A DNA stretch of 64,000 nucleotides. Source: Diatrype stigma (lineage: Eukaryota; Ascomycota; Sordariomycetes; Xylariales; Diatrypaceae). Shown one piece after another: positions 12,019-22,704 of this stretch. A program made the translations under genes and the position numbers. The stretch spans positions 665,829-729,828 of the forward strand of contig JAKJXP020000008.1 of NCBI GenBank assembly GCA_022225965.2. The letters run 5' to 3'. The first letter of the stretch is position 1, and the number at the start of each line of letters is the position of its first letter. A model generated the notes under the pieces. The model had not been told where the DNA came from and did no database searches. It saw nothing but the letters and a program-made list of their open reading frames with translations.

Positions 12019-12974
12019 TGAGGAATAAATCTAGCAAAGCTGGGTTTTACGTTCGTTTCGAACCGGAGCTGAAAACGACATTACCAAACCCTGGCCAGTG
12101 TCTCGGGGATTGGTAAGTAACTAGGTAAGGAGTCTAAGGACGAGGCGCGGGGTCCCGAAAGATGTTGGCCAAGATCCACCCAGGCAGTAAAAACTCCCCT
12201 ACCTTATTATAAAGAATTCCTGACGCATACAGAAGATCACAGATAAGGATGGATTCGGATACAGATTTAGTCATATAGAAGAAAAGAAGCGGTCTCTAGT
12301 CGAAGGAGCGGAAGAGCTTTATATATACAGTAAGCCAAGCCACTAGGTGCTGATTACCTGGTTATGTAATCCAAGCTCTCCTATTGTAGCCCCTATATCG
12401 CGACAATTCCGCCTCTGAAGATATGGTATATCAATATATAGGCACATCTGTAATTCTTTATGGAATATACAGACTAGTAAAGACATAAGTACGTATGTTT
12501 AATACCTATGTTATGCATAATTGGATAGTCAGGAATCGACCCGCGTGGATTACCGCCGACACACTACATAAGCATACAAGATATTACGCTACATGGACAG
12601 TGTGTTACTAGACATGGAATGAGAAATAAGCCCGTTTGTGTGAGACCTCCAACATCTGCATTGTGTGTGACAAGGGGATATTGGCTTGGATAATACGGAA
12701 TAAATTAGCTTGGGGTCCGATACGAGCTGCAGCCGGTATAGTTGCAGCTAACAGCATGTGACAAGGGCTTGTAAGGCTTGGAACGTATAGGACAAATCAG
12801 CTTATAATTTTGTATGGTCTCAAGGAGCGTACTGAGGTACTAATATCTGAACGACGGCTGAGGGAATTCCCAGCCGTATTTATATACAACAGTTTGGCAG
12901 TACGTATCGGTACGTATCCTTTGTTTCTAGCTTCCGCGTCTTCCGCTGTTATACCTTCAATGGCTATATTAGGA

Positions 12975-13038
12975 AGGAGTGCATTCCAATACTTCCTGCA
13001 GCAAGGGATGAGGTGCATTCCAATACTTCTGCAGTTGG
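12975..13038. repeat. Two-copy imperfect tandem repeat
   Basis: Two units of about 35 bp sharing GTGCATTCCAATACTTC and then CTGCAG. Function unknown. Confidence 0.6.
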
Positions 13039-13361
13039 TGATAACTGCAGGTGTAGTTGGTCCGGAATGTCCCCGTGTGACACAGCATATGCGTGTTGAC
13101 TGCACTGCTGCAGTCCCCGTGTGATATATATGCATCTTGGAGGAAGCTGGCCAACATATCCAGAAATTGGTAGGGGATGAGTGAGACGTAGCGATGTCAC
13201 AAAAGGTGTTGGCCCATACCTATATAGTTACTGGGATAATAATAATTTATGTGTAAAAGATATATTAGAAGACGCTAGGGTCACCAGCATGTACCTTTGA
13301 GCTGTCCCTGTTCCTGTAAGGGCATGGCGCCACGTGACCCCTTACAGAGGCTCGTGAGGGG

Positions 13362-13369
13362 TATAAATA
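13362..13369 (+). promoter_or_regulatory. TATA-like box upstream of the 13547 gene
   Basis: TATAAATA about 180 bp before the ATG at 13547, preceded by GTGAGGGG. Recognised by sequence and position only. Confidence 0.35.
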
Positions 13370-13546
13370 TAGGTCCGTACGGCTTCTGGGCTTCCTAGAA
13401 TCCTCGAAGGTTAGATTTCAGACTGTTGTTAATGATAATACGAAAGGTTGCCCTGGAACTCTTGCCCTGCGCAAAAACTGACAGCTCCCGTGGATCATCG
13501 CCGTTTAACCTGATTTGCAGTTGAACAAACCCTTCTGCCTTGATTC

Positions 13547-14799
13547 ATGTCTTTAGTCAGCCATCGAGGTCGCAACCTATCGATATGGCTGGCCATTTTC
13601 AGCCTCCTTACTTTGTTGACTTTAGCTTTGAGGATCTATGTTGTTCTTCGAGTCAGCAAGAGAAACCTCCGAATAGATGATTATCTGATGCTTATATCTG
13701 TATCGGGACTGCTGGCAATGGAAGGCACGACGTTCTGGGGTATGTTTAATGCACCATTCAAATGTTTGACATGGTTGCTTTCGGGTTTTTTATCATTAAC
13801 AATGCAAATCACGACAGCAATTCACAACGGCCTCGGTGCGCGCACCGCAACACTTGAGTGGCCTCAAATTTCAGTACAGGTCAAGGTTCAGTACCTAGCC
13901 AATATGTTGTCGGAAGTTATAACTGACTAAGCGTCTCGCTAGCTTATGGTGTCCGCGTTTTGGACCTGGACTATAGCAACATGCACTTGCAAGCTTGCTA
14001 TCTGCTATCTTTACATGGATCTCTTCCGTATCCATATCCAGCTGAAGCGATGGGTCTCGCTCTTGATGGTCTTGATCGCCTGTTATGCACCCATTTTCAT
14101 CGCTTTTTTTATGACCCAGTGTAGACCCGTGTGGGCTGCATGGGACCAAGTTCTATCTCAAACGAACTGCCGTCCACCAGGGACTCATGAACTCGCCTCA
14201 GTAGCCGCGAACCTGTTCCTTGACCTTGCTGTCGTGTTGACGCCTTCTCCAGTAATCTGGAAACTTCATATGCCCACTAGGAAGAAAGTAGGTGTTAGCA
14301 CCATGTTCAGCCTTGGATTCTTGTAAGTTCTAGATCTTCTGGGGAAGATCTCTTCATTATGACATACTCACCCTACACTAGGGTCATAGGGGTGATGATA
14401 TGGCGACTGGTGACGACATCCTCTCAGAACGATCCAGATTTAGTCTACGATCTATACATCCTGGCATTACAGAGCCATCTGGAGCTCTGGTTGGGGATCA
14501 TCGCAGCTAACATACCGATTCTCGGCCCACTCATCAGTCGTCTCAGATGGTCTAATGTTATAGAATATTTGTCGGGTTCGTCTAGAAGCAATATGCCGGA
14601 TAGAAGATCACGCCCCAAAGCATTCGGCAGGTTAGGGGTCAATGTGAGAGACACGAATGATTTTGAACTTCTTAGTGATCGAGCTGATGCAGGGGTAAGC
14701 TATGGGGACATCGTGAGAAGCCAGGAATTTCAGATTTCAGTTGAACCGTCTAATGAATACAAGGATCGTGGCATAGATATTGGTGGTAACGCTAGGTAG
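13547..14799 (+). CDS. Fungal rhodopsin-domain integral membrane protein (copy 1)
   Basis: Four exons (13547-13739, 13818-13879, 13943-14322, 14382-14799) join in frame through introns of 78, 63 and 59 bp with donors GTATGT, GTCAAG and GTAAGT, giving 350 aa. Residues about 11-35 form the first membrane helix (IWLAIFSLLTLLTLALRIYV), followed by the family's RIDDYLML loop. Later parts include SAFWTWTIATCTCKLAICYL, a C-rich loop (TQCRPVWAAWD), the segment around VIWKLHMPTRKKVGVSTMFS, and a final helix before a hydrophilic tail. Members of this seven-helix fungal family lack the retinal lysine context of true rhodopsins and have no established general function; some occur next to biosynthetic clusters. 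Its layout matches the last intron phase of the two relatives at 37.4 and 45.4 kb, but it lacks their 20-nt microexon. Confidence 0.85.
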
Positions 14800-15183
14800 T
14801 TAATCAGAGCATGTTGACAACGCGTGGAAATAGTCTCGCTTCAACATAGTAAATGTAAAAAGTAGGATTGAAGTTGAAAAAGGGTTATCATATGAGAATC
14901 GCTTCATTTCGTTTGGCCGAAAGTGAATTTTGCTATAATGTAGGTCTGTCGGCCTTTGCATACGTAGGTAGCGATTTAATGGGGATCATGCGGTTGCTTA
15001 GACAATCCGGGTTGCGACATCTAATAGGTGACATCAGGACCACTTGCAATGTCTAAATGGCTGCACCGGTCCCGGGGCTTGCGGCTCGGACCGGCTTGAG
15101 CTAGCTTTGGCCAGAGGGTCCGGCTTGGGGGTTCGGGTTAGCTGCAACTAAGGGGCTCCGGTTTAGGGGTGCTTTGACCAGGG
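14800..15183. other. Intergenic region; GC-rich imperfect repeat
   Basis: The frame at 14868-15056 has no recognisable domain. From about 15060 to 15180 the sequence is GC-rich and repetitive (variants of CTAAGGGGCTCCGGTTTAGG). Confidence 0.4.
15142..15173. repeat. Direct repeat, left copy, beside the inverted-repeat element
   Basis: This 32-bp stretch (starts GCTGCAACTAAGGGGCTCCG) recurs with a few changes at 15466-15497 (GCTGCAGCTAAGGGGCACCG). The small TIR element sits between the copies. Confidence 0.6.
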
Positions 15184-15446
15184 GCAGACCCATGACACTA
15201 AATCTGGCGCACCCTATTTGCAACATTCATTCTTACCAAGACCCTTATATTTCAAAAAATCATTTCTCAACGAATATCAACCGTATAATTCCTGGTTTTG
15301 CTTTATTATATAACTTAGTGGTTAAATTATAGCATATGTCTTTTATGCGTTTATTAAACCGTTTTAGTCATTTTATAATAATTTACCAAAGTATAAAGGT
15401 TTTGGTATGCCAAATGGGTGCGCCAGATTTAGTGTCATGGGTCTGC
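15184..15446. mobile_element. Short TIR element (MITE), about 263 bp
   Basis: Near-perfect inverted repeats of about 36 bp: the left arm begins GCAGACCCATGACACTAAAT at 15184 and the right arm ends at 15446 with the exact reverse complement; one extra T interrupts the match near the inner end. The interior is AT-rich and non-coding. AGGG occurs directly outside both ends and may be a target duplication, but the surroundings are themselves repetitive. Superfamily not determinable. Confidence 0.7.
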
Positions 15447-15465
15447 AGGGGGTCCGTTCGGGCCA

Positions 15466-15497
15466 GCTGCAGCTAAGGGGCACCGATTTAGGGGTAC
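15466..15497. repeat. Direct repeat, right copy
   Basis: Diverged copy of 15142-15173 on the other side of the MITE. Together they look like one tandem unit split by the insertion. Confidence 0.6.
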
Positions 15498-15915
15498 TGT
15501 GGGGTGGGGGTATAATTTAAGAAATTGCAGTAGTTTTGACCTGCCAGAAACCATGCCTAATACAACTACAATTGCTAACCCCTATACGGCCCCTATAGTA
15601 GGTACATGAAGTACTTATAACAATCATAGTAGCTAGGTATGTAGTTAGTACACAGCTGAGCGGAAACCTTTAGCGCCGCTATGGCTTAATACTACGGGGG
15701 CTTGATGTGCTCCTCCAGGGGCTTCACATATACAGACCCTGCACTGTGACGACGTGATTCCGAACGGTCAGTTTCAGGTGTGATGATATTGGTGGTTTTA
15801 CATGTAGTAGGTGGCTGCATAAGGGATCCTAAGTTTCTATCGCGGGTCCGACAGTTGGCAAGGTGGTGTTATAGTCCTTGGTTTAAATCATCATAGCCCC
15901 AGTAGCAGGTCTCAA
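15498..15915. other. Intergenic/promoter region before the EthD gene
   Basis: No gene recognised. Confidence 0.4.
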
Positions 15916-15922
15916 TATAAAT
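15916..15922 (+). promoter_or_regulatory. TATA-like box upstream of the EthD-like gene
   Basis: TATAAAT about 125 bp before ATG 16043. A second TA-rich stretch (TATATATACATA) follows near 15955. Confidence 0.35.
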
Positions 15923-16042
15923 CCTCTGAATGTTGGCAGATGCATCGCAGCCTTATATATACATATGCATTAATTCACACCGCGTTGATTGCATTCAAGT
16001 CGTTGTCAGGAGACACAGGAACGCTCCAAACCATTCATAGCA

Positions 16043-16462
16043 ATGACATACACAGTTGTGGCTCTTATCAGACGCAAGGAAGGCATGACGCCAGCTGAGT
16101 TCCGCACACACTACGACACGGTTCACGTTCCACTTCTAAAGTCGCTCGTTGGCTCAGCCTTTCCAATTTCCCACACGCGGAATTATGTCACCCGCAATCC
16201 AACCGGCAACCCATCACCTTCAGATGGTGTCAAGCAGGATGATTTCCTCCCCGTTCTCTACATGGGACAAGCCTCGGATGTCGACTTTGACTCGGCAACT
16301 GTCATGGTATGGGAAGACAAGGCCGCCTTTGACCGCTTCAATCAAGTCTTCTCTACTGAAGAGGTGTTTGGTCGCATTTCCGAGGATAACAAGAATTTTC
16401 TGGACCCCAACCTGAGGTTGGCTTATGCGGTTGATGAGCCGGTGGTTACGAATCGAGGCTGA
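16043..16462 (+). CDS. EthD-domain (dimeric alpha-beta barrel) protein
   Basis: Single exon, 139 aa from ATG 16043. An in-frame ATG at 15989 would add 18 residues without domain character and is less likely. The N-terminus reads YTVVALIRRKEGMTPAEFRT, then HYDTVHVPLLKSL, the typical EthD pattern of a beta strand followed by a helix with a conserved His. The C-terminal half has DFDSATVMVWEDKAAFDRFN. Small proteins of this fold act as dimers in fungal and bacterial biosynthetic clusters as cyclases, decarboxylases, dehydratases or cofactor-free monooxygenases. It ends about 400 bp from the 3' end of the UbiA-type gene, converging on it. Exact reaction unknown. Confidence 0.88.
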   Translation: MTYTVVALIRRKEGMTPAEFRTHYDTVHVPLLKSLVGSAFPISHTRNYVTRNPTGNPSPSDGVKQDDFLPVLYMGQASDVDFDSATVMVWEDKAAFDRFNQVFSTEEVFGRISEDNKNFLDPNLRLAYAVDEPVVTNRG

Positions 16463-16866
16463 TTACCTAGTCGGACAGATCCTGGCGGATACCTTCTGCG
16501 GTTAGTAAATGGTGAGGAGGGGCAGCATTGTGAGCGGTGGTTGTTGGCCAAGACCTGTCAGACTCTTCATTATCAGAGTAGTTTAGGATCAAGTCCCACC
16601 CCAATACTACATATACCATCCCATAATATCCACTGCCAATGAACCCATGCGAACATATCATGTAGCACTATAAGACAGCTAACGAATCAACCGGCGAATC
16701 AGCATCTTATTAATAAGAAATAAGTAGGCAAATGCGACCTTCTATTGTGAGAAGGGTAAAGGCACACCCTTCACCATCCCTCATTGCATATTCCCTCCCA
16801 ACATGACGTGTTGCGTCTAGCCTTGGAACAGACAGAATTGTAAGCATTTATTTATTGGCAGCGGCT
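16463..16866. other. Short convergent intergenic region
   Basis: Separates the 3' ends of the EthD-like and UbiA-type genes. No gene seen. Confidence 0.5.
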
Positions 16867-17946
16867 TTATAGATCCCTCTGATATTCGGGAAACCAAGAA
16901 CCAGCGGCCCTTATACCCCTGAAGTAGTACAGGCAAGGCAAAGAGTACAAGATTGCAGTCCACAAAGCCCATATTTCCCATGTCCGTCTGTCGGATACCT
17001 TGTCGGTGTAAGCTATGCATCTCAGTGCAACCCAAGCGCCCAGTACGACAGGCCCCGCCCCCAAGATACCTAAAGGCCAGAGCCTTGTGCAGAATAGAGA
17101 CCAAAAGCAAACTGGAACCGCGACTGTTATGCGGGAAGCCCTGTCGCCGAGTACGATAGGTGCCGATCGGCGGTTCCTATTGCGGTCTCCTTCTTGATCT
17201 TTGAGGTCCTGGACGTGCATTGTTGTCGATATAACCCCGCTAATTATGGATGTCCATATCACTCCTGATGAGGTAATACGTGCAGACTCGTTTACACCCG
17301 CTGCAACCCTGAGTGAGCCGGTATTGAATAGACCGAACGCTACTGCTATAATGATATTGCGTAGGATCCAACTTTCATCTCCGCCCCTCAAATCGTTGTA
17401 CAACCAAGTGAGGAGGAGTATGAGGACTGTCTCAAGACCCGTACCGAGACATAAGTGGTTGAACGCAAGAACAATAGGGATGAAAAGGAGCATCGCCTGT
17501 CTGATGCGGTCAGAGGTCATGAGGCCTCTTGGAACTGGCCGCCAGGGTTTGTTCAAGGCATCTTCGCGAGCCGATTCCGGCAGACGCTGGTTGGCGAGGT
17601 CGAAAATGAGTAAATTGGTCCAATTAAAAAGCACAACGAGAGGTAGGTTGAGTAAGACACGTGACACATCATTTGCAGGTTCGATCAACGTCGGCCCTGC
17701 CAGAGCACCACATAGTCCAAATATAGTATTTGGTCCAACGAAGGTAGCGGCATCATCTTTTGTCAGCAGCCAGAATACAAGTAATGAGTGCTTGATCCAT
17801 TTTTGGGTATTGGATATAAATATGTGCAGACTCGTCAATGACCATGATATCCTGTGATGATGGCTTTCTTGGTGTGGGGTTTGATCATCATCCCGTGTGT
17901 GACTTTCTGTCAGGGGAATGTGTGCCATAGGAGTGATAGGGGGCAA
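16867..17946 (-). CDS. UbiA-superfamily membrane protein (terpene cyclase or prenyltransferase)
   Basis: Intronless, 359 aa. Several hydrophobic helices follow a hydrophilic N-terminus of about 35 residues. Two Asp-rich regions mark the superfamily: residues about 112-138 (LLIFDLANQ, then ED and NKPWRPVP) and about 244-257 (HVQDLKDQEGD with D247, D250, D254), which bind the magnesium-diphosphate of a prenyl substrate. The first motif differs from the NDxxDxxxD of ubiquinone-type prenyltransferases. From family knowledge, the FDLANQ...NKPWRP pattern resembles fungal cluster-borne members such as the membrane-bound sesquiterpene cyclase of fumagillin biosynthesis. I therefore favour cyclisation or transfer of a farnesyl/prenyl group in a membrane, but which is inference. 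Neighbours (SDR, P450, EthD, FAD oxidase) fit terpenoid tailoring. Confidence 0.88.
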   Translation of the reverse strand: MPPITPMAHIPLTESHTRDDDQTPHQESHHHRISWSLTSLHIFISNTQKWIKHSLLVFWLLTKDDAATFVGPNTIFGLCGALAGPTLIEPANDVSRVLLNLPLVVLFNWTNLLIFDLANQRLPESAREDALNKPWRPVPRGLMTSDRIRQAMLLFIPIVLAFNHLCLGTGLETVLILLLTWLYNDLRGGDESWILRNIIIAVAFGLFNTGSLRVAAGVNESARITSSGVIWTSIISGVISTTMHVQDLKDQEGDRNRNRRSAPIVLGDRASRITVAVPVCFWSLFCTRLWPLGILGAGPVVLGAWVALRCIAYTDKVSDRRTWEIWALWTAILYSLPCLYYFRGIRAAGSWFPEYQRDL

Positions 17947-18019
17947 CGGCTAGGTAGGGGGAAAGAAGGAAACAGAATAATCCGTGCCCTATGGAAGCTA
18001 TAGGGGAAAGAAGTGGCTC

Positions 18020-18026
18020 TTATATA
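18020..18026 (-). promoter_or_regulatory. TATA-like box for the UbiA-type gene
   Basis: Minus-strand TATATAA, 74-80 bp upstream of ATG 17946. Confidence 0.4.
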
Positions 18027-18436
18027 GCCATATGAGCCCCTTAGCCCCTTCACTAGTGTATAAAATGGGATCCTATAGATCCCTATGACCCCCCTCCCCC
18101 CCAACAAGGTATTCTGCCGACGGAACCATCATCTATACAATCTGGGTTGTCATGCAGCTGATTAACTTGAAATCGTACCCAATTGAGTACCCCCACGCTA
18201 ACCAGGCTGAGTCAAGTGAAGCAGATAGTTGGTGAGGGAGATACAGTTGATACCAACAATTTGGAGGCTTCCACTGCTACCCCGTCATAAACCATATTGA
18301 CGGTACCTGGTCCCAATCATACTCATTGATATCTGGTAGTCACAAGTAGCTGGAACTTGGTACAAGAACAATCTTGAACTTCTACTCAGCATACTAGATG
18401 CTTCGTTTGTCTGAAGCTGGAAACATGTTGTACATT
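18027..18436. other. Intergenic region between UbiA-type and SDR genes
   Basis: No gene recognised. It holds the distal UbiA promoter and the SDR 3' flank. Confidence 0.4.
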
Positions 18437-19489
18437 TCATACACTAGAAAATGGCCAGCCCTCGTAACCCAAGGTTAACTTGTTGCCAGATGTGATCTCT
18501 TTCTCCATGGCCTTAAGCTCATCAACGTCCCAGTTCGCCCACACCAATCGACCAGTGAGAAACTTAGCCTCGGGGAGAGTGATCCACAAGCTGAAACCAG
18601 CGCTTAGCCTTGCTGTGAGGGTTTTAGTTATCCGTTGATGGCTAGATATAGTTAGTATTTACTTACGGCTGTCCACAGGTAGCGTGTCTGGGGTTGCCCC
18701 AGATCTGCGGAAAATGTCTGTATCCACCATGCCGGGGTGCACCGCTGCAAAAAAGACGCCTGGATTCTCATGGGCAAGATATTCCATTGTCTTGACCAGT
18801 GCCATCTTAGCCACTAAGTAGCCTGATAGGCCGACTAGGATCTGTGTTGGAAAAGCGAGTGACCCGCCAACGTAGGTTAGGACGGCCGCGTTGGGGTTGG
18901 CTTTTGGTAAAAGGTATTTAACGGCGATGATTGTGCTCTTCACGTTGACCTAAGAATCCATGCCTCATTAGCCTGCTTGCATTATACAACATTAAGAGTA
19001 GTTCCACGGTGTTACGCACCTCATAGGACTTCCAATAATCAGCAATATCCGCTTTCGCAACCGGGACCGGGGAGTTTATGTAACCCGCAGCATGAATCAA
19101 GACATTCCATTGTTCAGTTCTATCAGCCATTGCCTTCACAGCAGCTTCATCGGTAACGTCGACTGTAAAGATTGATACTTTCGCCTCTGTATTGATACTA
19201 GTGATTGCCGATGATGTTTCGTTCAGTTTGAGCTCATTGCGTCCAACGAGGACCAAATGTTTAGCTCCAGCCGTTGCGAAACCAACAGCAACCTCTCGAC
19301 CAATGCCAGAACCCTAGACACGGGCGGTTTGGTTAACGAGGTTGAGCTTAATCACTAACCGGGTATACTCACAGCACCAGTAATGATGACAGTCTCACCC
19401 TGATGGCGGAGTCGGCTGTTGGTGTAGTCAATGGCCGGATAGGCATCATTATGCCATGTGGGGGTAAGGGACGGGAAGGGTGCCTTCAT
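18437..19489 (-). CDS. Short-chain dehydrogenase/reductase
   Basis: Four exons, 19489-19373, 19313-19020, 18949-18667 and 18612-18437, join in frame (introns 59, 70 and 54 bp) to 289 aa. The NAD(P)-binding turn is TGAGSGIG, and it spans the first splice junction. LVLVGRN, the DVTDEAAV acidic segment and HAAGY (usual NNAG) follow. The catalytic pair is YLVAK in SGYLVAKMALVKTMEYLA, then HPGMVDTD. The C-terminus (LVWANWDVDEL ... LTLGYEGWP) is typical of fungal SDRs and is encoded by the last exon. Function: NAD(P)-dependent oxidation or reduction of an alcohol/ketone, substrate unknown. All exons are open and motifs intact. It lies between the UbiA-type and P450 genes, all three on the minus strand, which supports a shared pathway. 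Confidence 0.88.
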
Positions 19490-20665
19490 GTTGAAGATTG
19501 CCTGGAGGCACCAAGTTCATCGACAAGAAACAAGTACGATGATTGGACCAAATGTCGAGACTCTCCTATCGAAGAGCACAGCCAACGTATGTAAGGAACC
19601 TATGAGTAATTAAACACCAAATACTACGAAGAGGAGATCCTGTGAGGTGCAAATCTTAAATCAGTTATGATAGCAGACAGAGAGTCTGAGGAGCCGAACG
19701 TTTCGGTTCTCCGAGACGTCAGTTTCATGAACAACACCTCTTGCAGCTAGTATCCCTTGCAGCTGGAAAGTGGCGGGTGATCAAAAATGGGATGGTCCAG
19801 GATCAGTCAGTGTAACGGTAAGATGCAAAGGACGTCACGCAATAGTATGTAGCTGTTATGGCGGGGTGTCTCCTCCTGGGGAGGCTACGATCTGACACGT
19901 TACTTTGGAACAACATCAGTTTTCTGAACCGTTACATAACTTACATATGGAACCAAGACTCATGATTCCTAGTAGTCTCTTCTAATACCTATCAACCGCT
20001 GACTTGTTAGCGAGCATCTACCCGTCACCCGTGTAGAGTTTCATTAGCATGGGTATTTTTGTCGGAGCGTAGCATTGCACCGCCTAGTGTGGGGGCAGGG
20101 TGTCAAGCAACGCAATCCTTCAACAAGCACTCTGGATTTGGTGGATTGCCGTTGCGCAACTGGAACCAACTTGCAGTGCTGTTGCACTGGGTTCAGTACC
20201 CAGAATGGGGGTGTTTATAAAGGCTGTGGGATACTTTTTGGTGTTCATACTATGTATACGCGCATGCCACTTATCCCGACTTATACGGAGTACCTGTAAG
20301 TACCCACCCGAGCCAGACCCCTATCCTACCCCTGCTAGCCCCTAGTAGTCCTTGGTGTGGCAGTGTATACTGGCCACAATCTACCAGCCAATGCAACCAG
20401 CAGCGATTGGGGTGATCGTGGATTCCGTTGCTTGACATCCTGCGTGGGAGGTTATACTTTGCAATTGAACACCAAGTTCTTTCATAACTCGGAATAGATG
20501 TACAAGCTGAATAATACTATATAGGTACTGCCAAAACACCATCTAACTAATAGTACGTGGTTGTTGTGTACATATGTACTTATTCCTCATCGACAAGTAG
20601 AAAGCCTCGCCACAGCCAATCACTTCCACCCCACAACAGAAGCCAGGTATCTTTATGGAGCCAAT
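19490..20665. other. Intergenic region without a gene
   Basis: Frames at 20075-20345 are short, overlap each other and show no domain. Nothing else seen. Confidence 0.4.
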
Positions 20666-22704
20666 TCAATTCCGCGGCTCGAAGGTGCAGAATACTTGCC
20701 CTGGCTGCGCCGTAACCTGGTCCTTCATATCTCGCCACATAATCTCGGGGTCGTAGCCCGGTGCGAACCGGACGTTGTAGTGTTGTAATAAGATCGCAGT
20801 AACAAGACGGAGCTCTGCGTATGCGAGCACCTTGCCGACGCATTGTCGACTCCCTAACAAAGTTTCTGTGGTAAGCGGCGTTGCCATTCCTCCCTTGCAA
20901 CTCATCCAAACAGTGGAAAGGGGTTCCTCTGCTTTGTCTTTCAAGTTGGATCAGGAGAATGGGGGCTTACCGAATGAGAACGGGCCAAAGGCACGTTTAT
21001 CGTGAACGAGTTCCGGCTGAGAATACCATCGCTCAGGAATAAACTCTTCAGGGTATGCAAAGGCGGATTCCACTGCCAATAAAGTTAGCATTGCCTTTGA
21101 TAATGGTCGCATTGCTCCAACTCATAGTGTGTGTACTTCTATGTATGACATATTTAGGTGCTGTAACCTTCGTGAATGGAGGTATTAGCACACCCTCAAG
21201 CAAGAGTCCATTGGGGCCTGTGATTCTGCCTCCGCCCGTCATTGCCGGCGGCACGAGCCGGAGTACTTCATTGATGACTCCGTTGAGGTGCGGAAGCGTA
21301 GCAAGGACATTGGCATCGTAGATATCAACGCCTTGAATTTCAGACCTGATCTGATCGGCATGCTTGGGATACTTGGAAAGGAACCACCAAATGGAGATCA
21401 GAGAGGCCCGGGTGGTATCGCTGGTACCGTCAGCGTTACTTGGTTGGTTCATTGGCAAGCTGACTGCTCCAGAACTCACCTTCCTGCCACCACAGCTGAA
21501 ACAGCAGTTCCACTCAATAGCTTACTACGAGCCTCTACACTTCTTCTGTGCTTCAGCTCCTTGTATTCAGCAATAAACGATGATGCCAAGTCGGGTCTTC
21601 CCTCTATCTCCCCCCTCTGTATGGAATGTCAGTTGACCGTTCAACATAACAAAACGGATATCATTGGGAGTGTCATACACCTAGGCGCATTTTCATGTAC
21701 TCGTCACAAAATGCCACCATGCGGAACCAGTCCTGAACCCGACCATAGAATGGAATGAATGAAAAGGCCAAGCGAGCGATCCATATCGCATCTGCGATGG
21801 GTCCAAGTAGAGCTAAGGCGCGATCCCGATGGAGGATGAATGGGTGCATGGCTTGGGAATTCATGAGGTCGAAATCCGCCCCGAATACAACTTCCCCCAT
21901 TGCATCAAAAGAGAACCAGGACATGACTTCGTTGACATCCACGGGTTCTTTTCCGTATTTTGCGATACAGCGGGAGAGTGATTGGGCTTGTTCTGCAATT
22001 CGAGGGCGTAGTAGGTCCATAGCTATTCGGTATTAGCATATAGATTGCGATATATCTTCAGCTAAGCGATGGACGTGTTACCTTTGGTTGAAAGGGATTG
22101 AGTCCACACTTTACGCCTATCCCTGTGATCTAGTTCATCACGAGTAAAAATTGCAGAGCTACGAGGCTTTAAGACATCATACCATATGTCTTTGGTATTC
22201 TGATTGTTCCATCCATCAAGTAGTTGAATGGCGCTTGGGTGGAATATGGTTAATTCATTGGGGCCTTGATCATTAGTTACGGCCAACATGTCTATCTATA
22301 CAAATTGTCTAAAAGTCCTCACCTGTTCGTACGATTCTCCCATACTCCCTGTGGAGCTTTTCCATGAAACGAAAATTCTTCGAGTCCCGAATATGAAATA
22401 TGTGCCAGAACATGGTAATGGCCGCTAGCTTGGGACCTGGAAAAGACGATGTAGCATGGAAGAAAACACGATAAAGTGTTATGCTAAGAAACAAAGCTAT
22501 GGAGTACCACAAGGCAATTATAATGAGTGATTTCCCAGTTTCGACGAGCATATCATTTGTGCGGTACAGCAAGTAGGAGGCCAAAGAAGCGAGTGCAAGG
22601 TGAGCAGCAATAATTCGAGGGCCACTCATGTGCCACTCTCCGCGTATGAAGAATCCATGATGGGCGATAAGACCAGTAATAATCGCTGTAAAGATGTGAA
22701 ACAT
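20666..22704 (-). CDS. Cytochrome P450 monooxygenase
   Basis: Seven exons (22704-22323, 22264-22082, 22022-21679, 21616-21480, 21420-21137, 21072-20971, 20853-20666) keep one frame and encode 539 aa. The N-terminus is strongly hydrophobic (membrane anchor), followed by SSFPGPKLAA. The I-helix oxygen-binding motif AGSDTTR (about 347-353) is assembled across an intron, EVLR (about 400-403) is the ExxR motif, PERW follows, and the haem loop FSFGGSRQCVG with Cys482 is completed across the last intron. All core motifs are present, so the enzyme looks functional, although unspliced frames appear broken. Family and substrate cannot be assigned by eye. Expected role is hydroxylation or other oxidation in the ER membrane of a product made by the neighbouring UbiA-type and SDR enzymes. 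Confidence 0.9.

Larger units (their letters stand above)
12019..13546. other. Intergenic region; short duplicated unit
   Basis: No gene recognised. The two overlapping frames at 12797-13135 (-) and 12810-13124 (+) are mirror shadows over a repeat. The unit GTGCATTCCAATACTTC occurs twice, at about 12979-12995 and 13013-13029, each followed by a CTGCAG-containing stretch. A TATA-like box for the next gene is at 13362. Confidence 0.5.

Noticed and set aside
12797..13135. Mirror-image frames of about 104-112 codons
   Set aside because: They cover a local tandem repeat on both strands and lack any protein motif.
17201..17857. A 218-codon plus-strand frame
   Set aside because: It is entirely antisense to the UbiA-type gene, whose protein has clear family motifs.
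21048..21758. The P450 looked broken (frames end early and lack a full haem motif)
   Set aside because: Canonical introns at 21421-21479, 21073-21136 and 20854-20970 restore AGSDTTR and FSFGGSRQCVG in one frame, so it is not a pseudogene.
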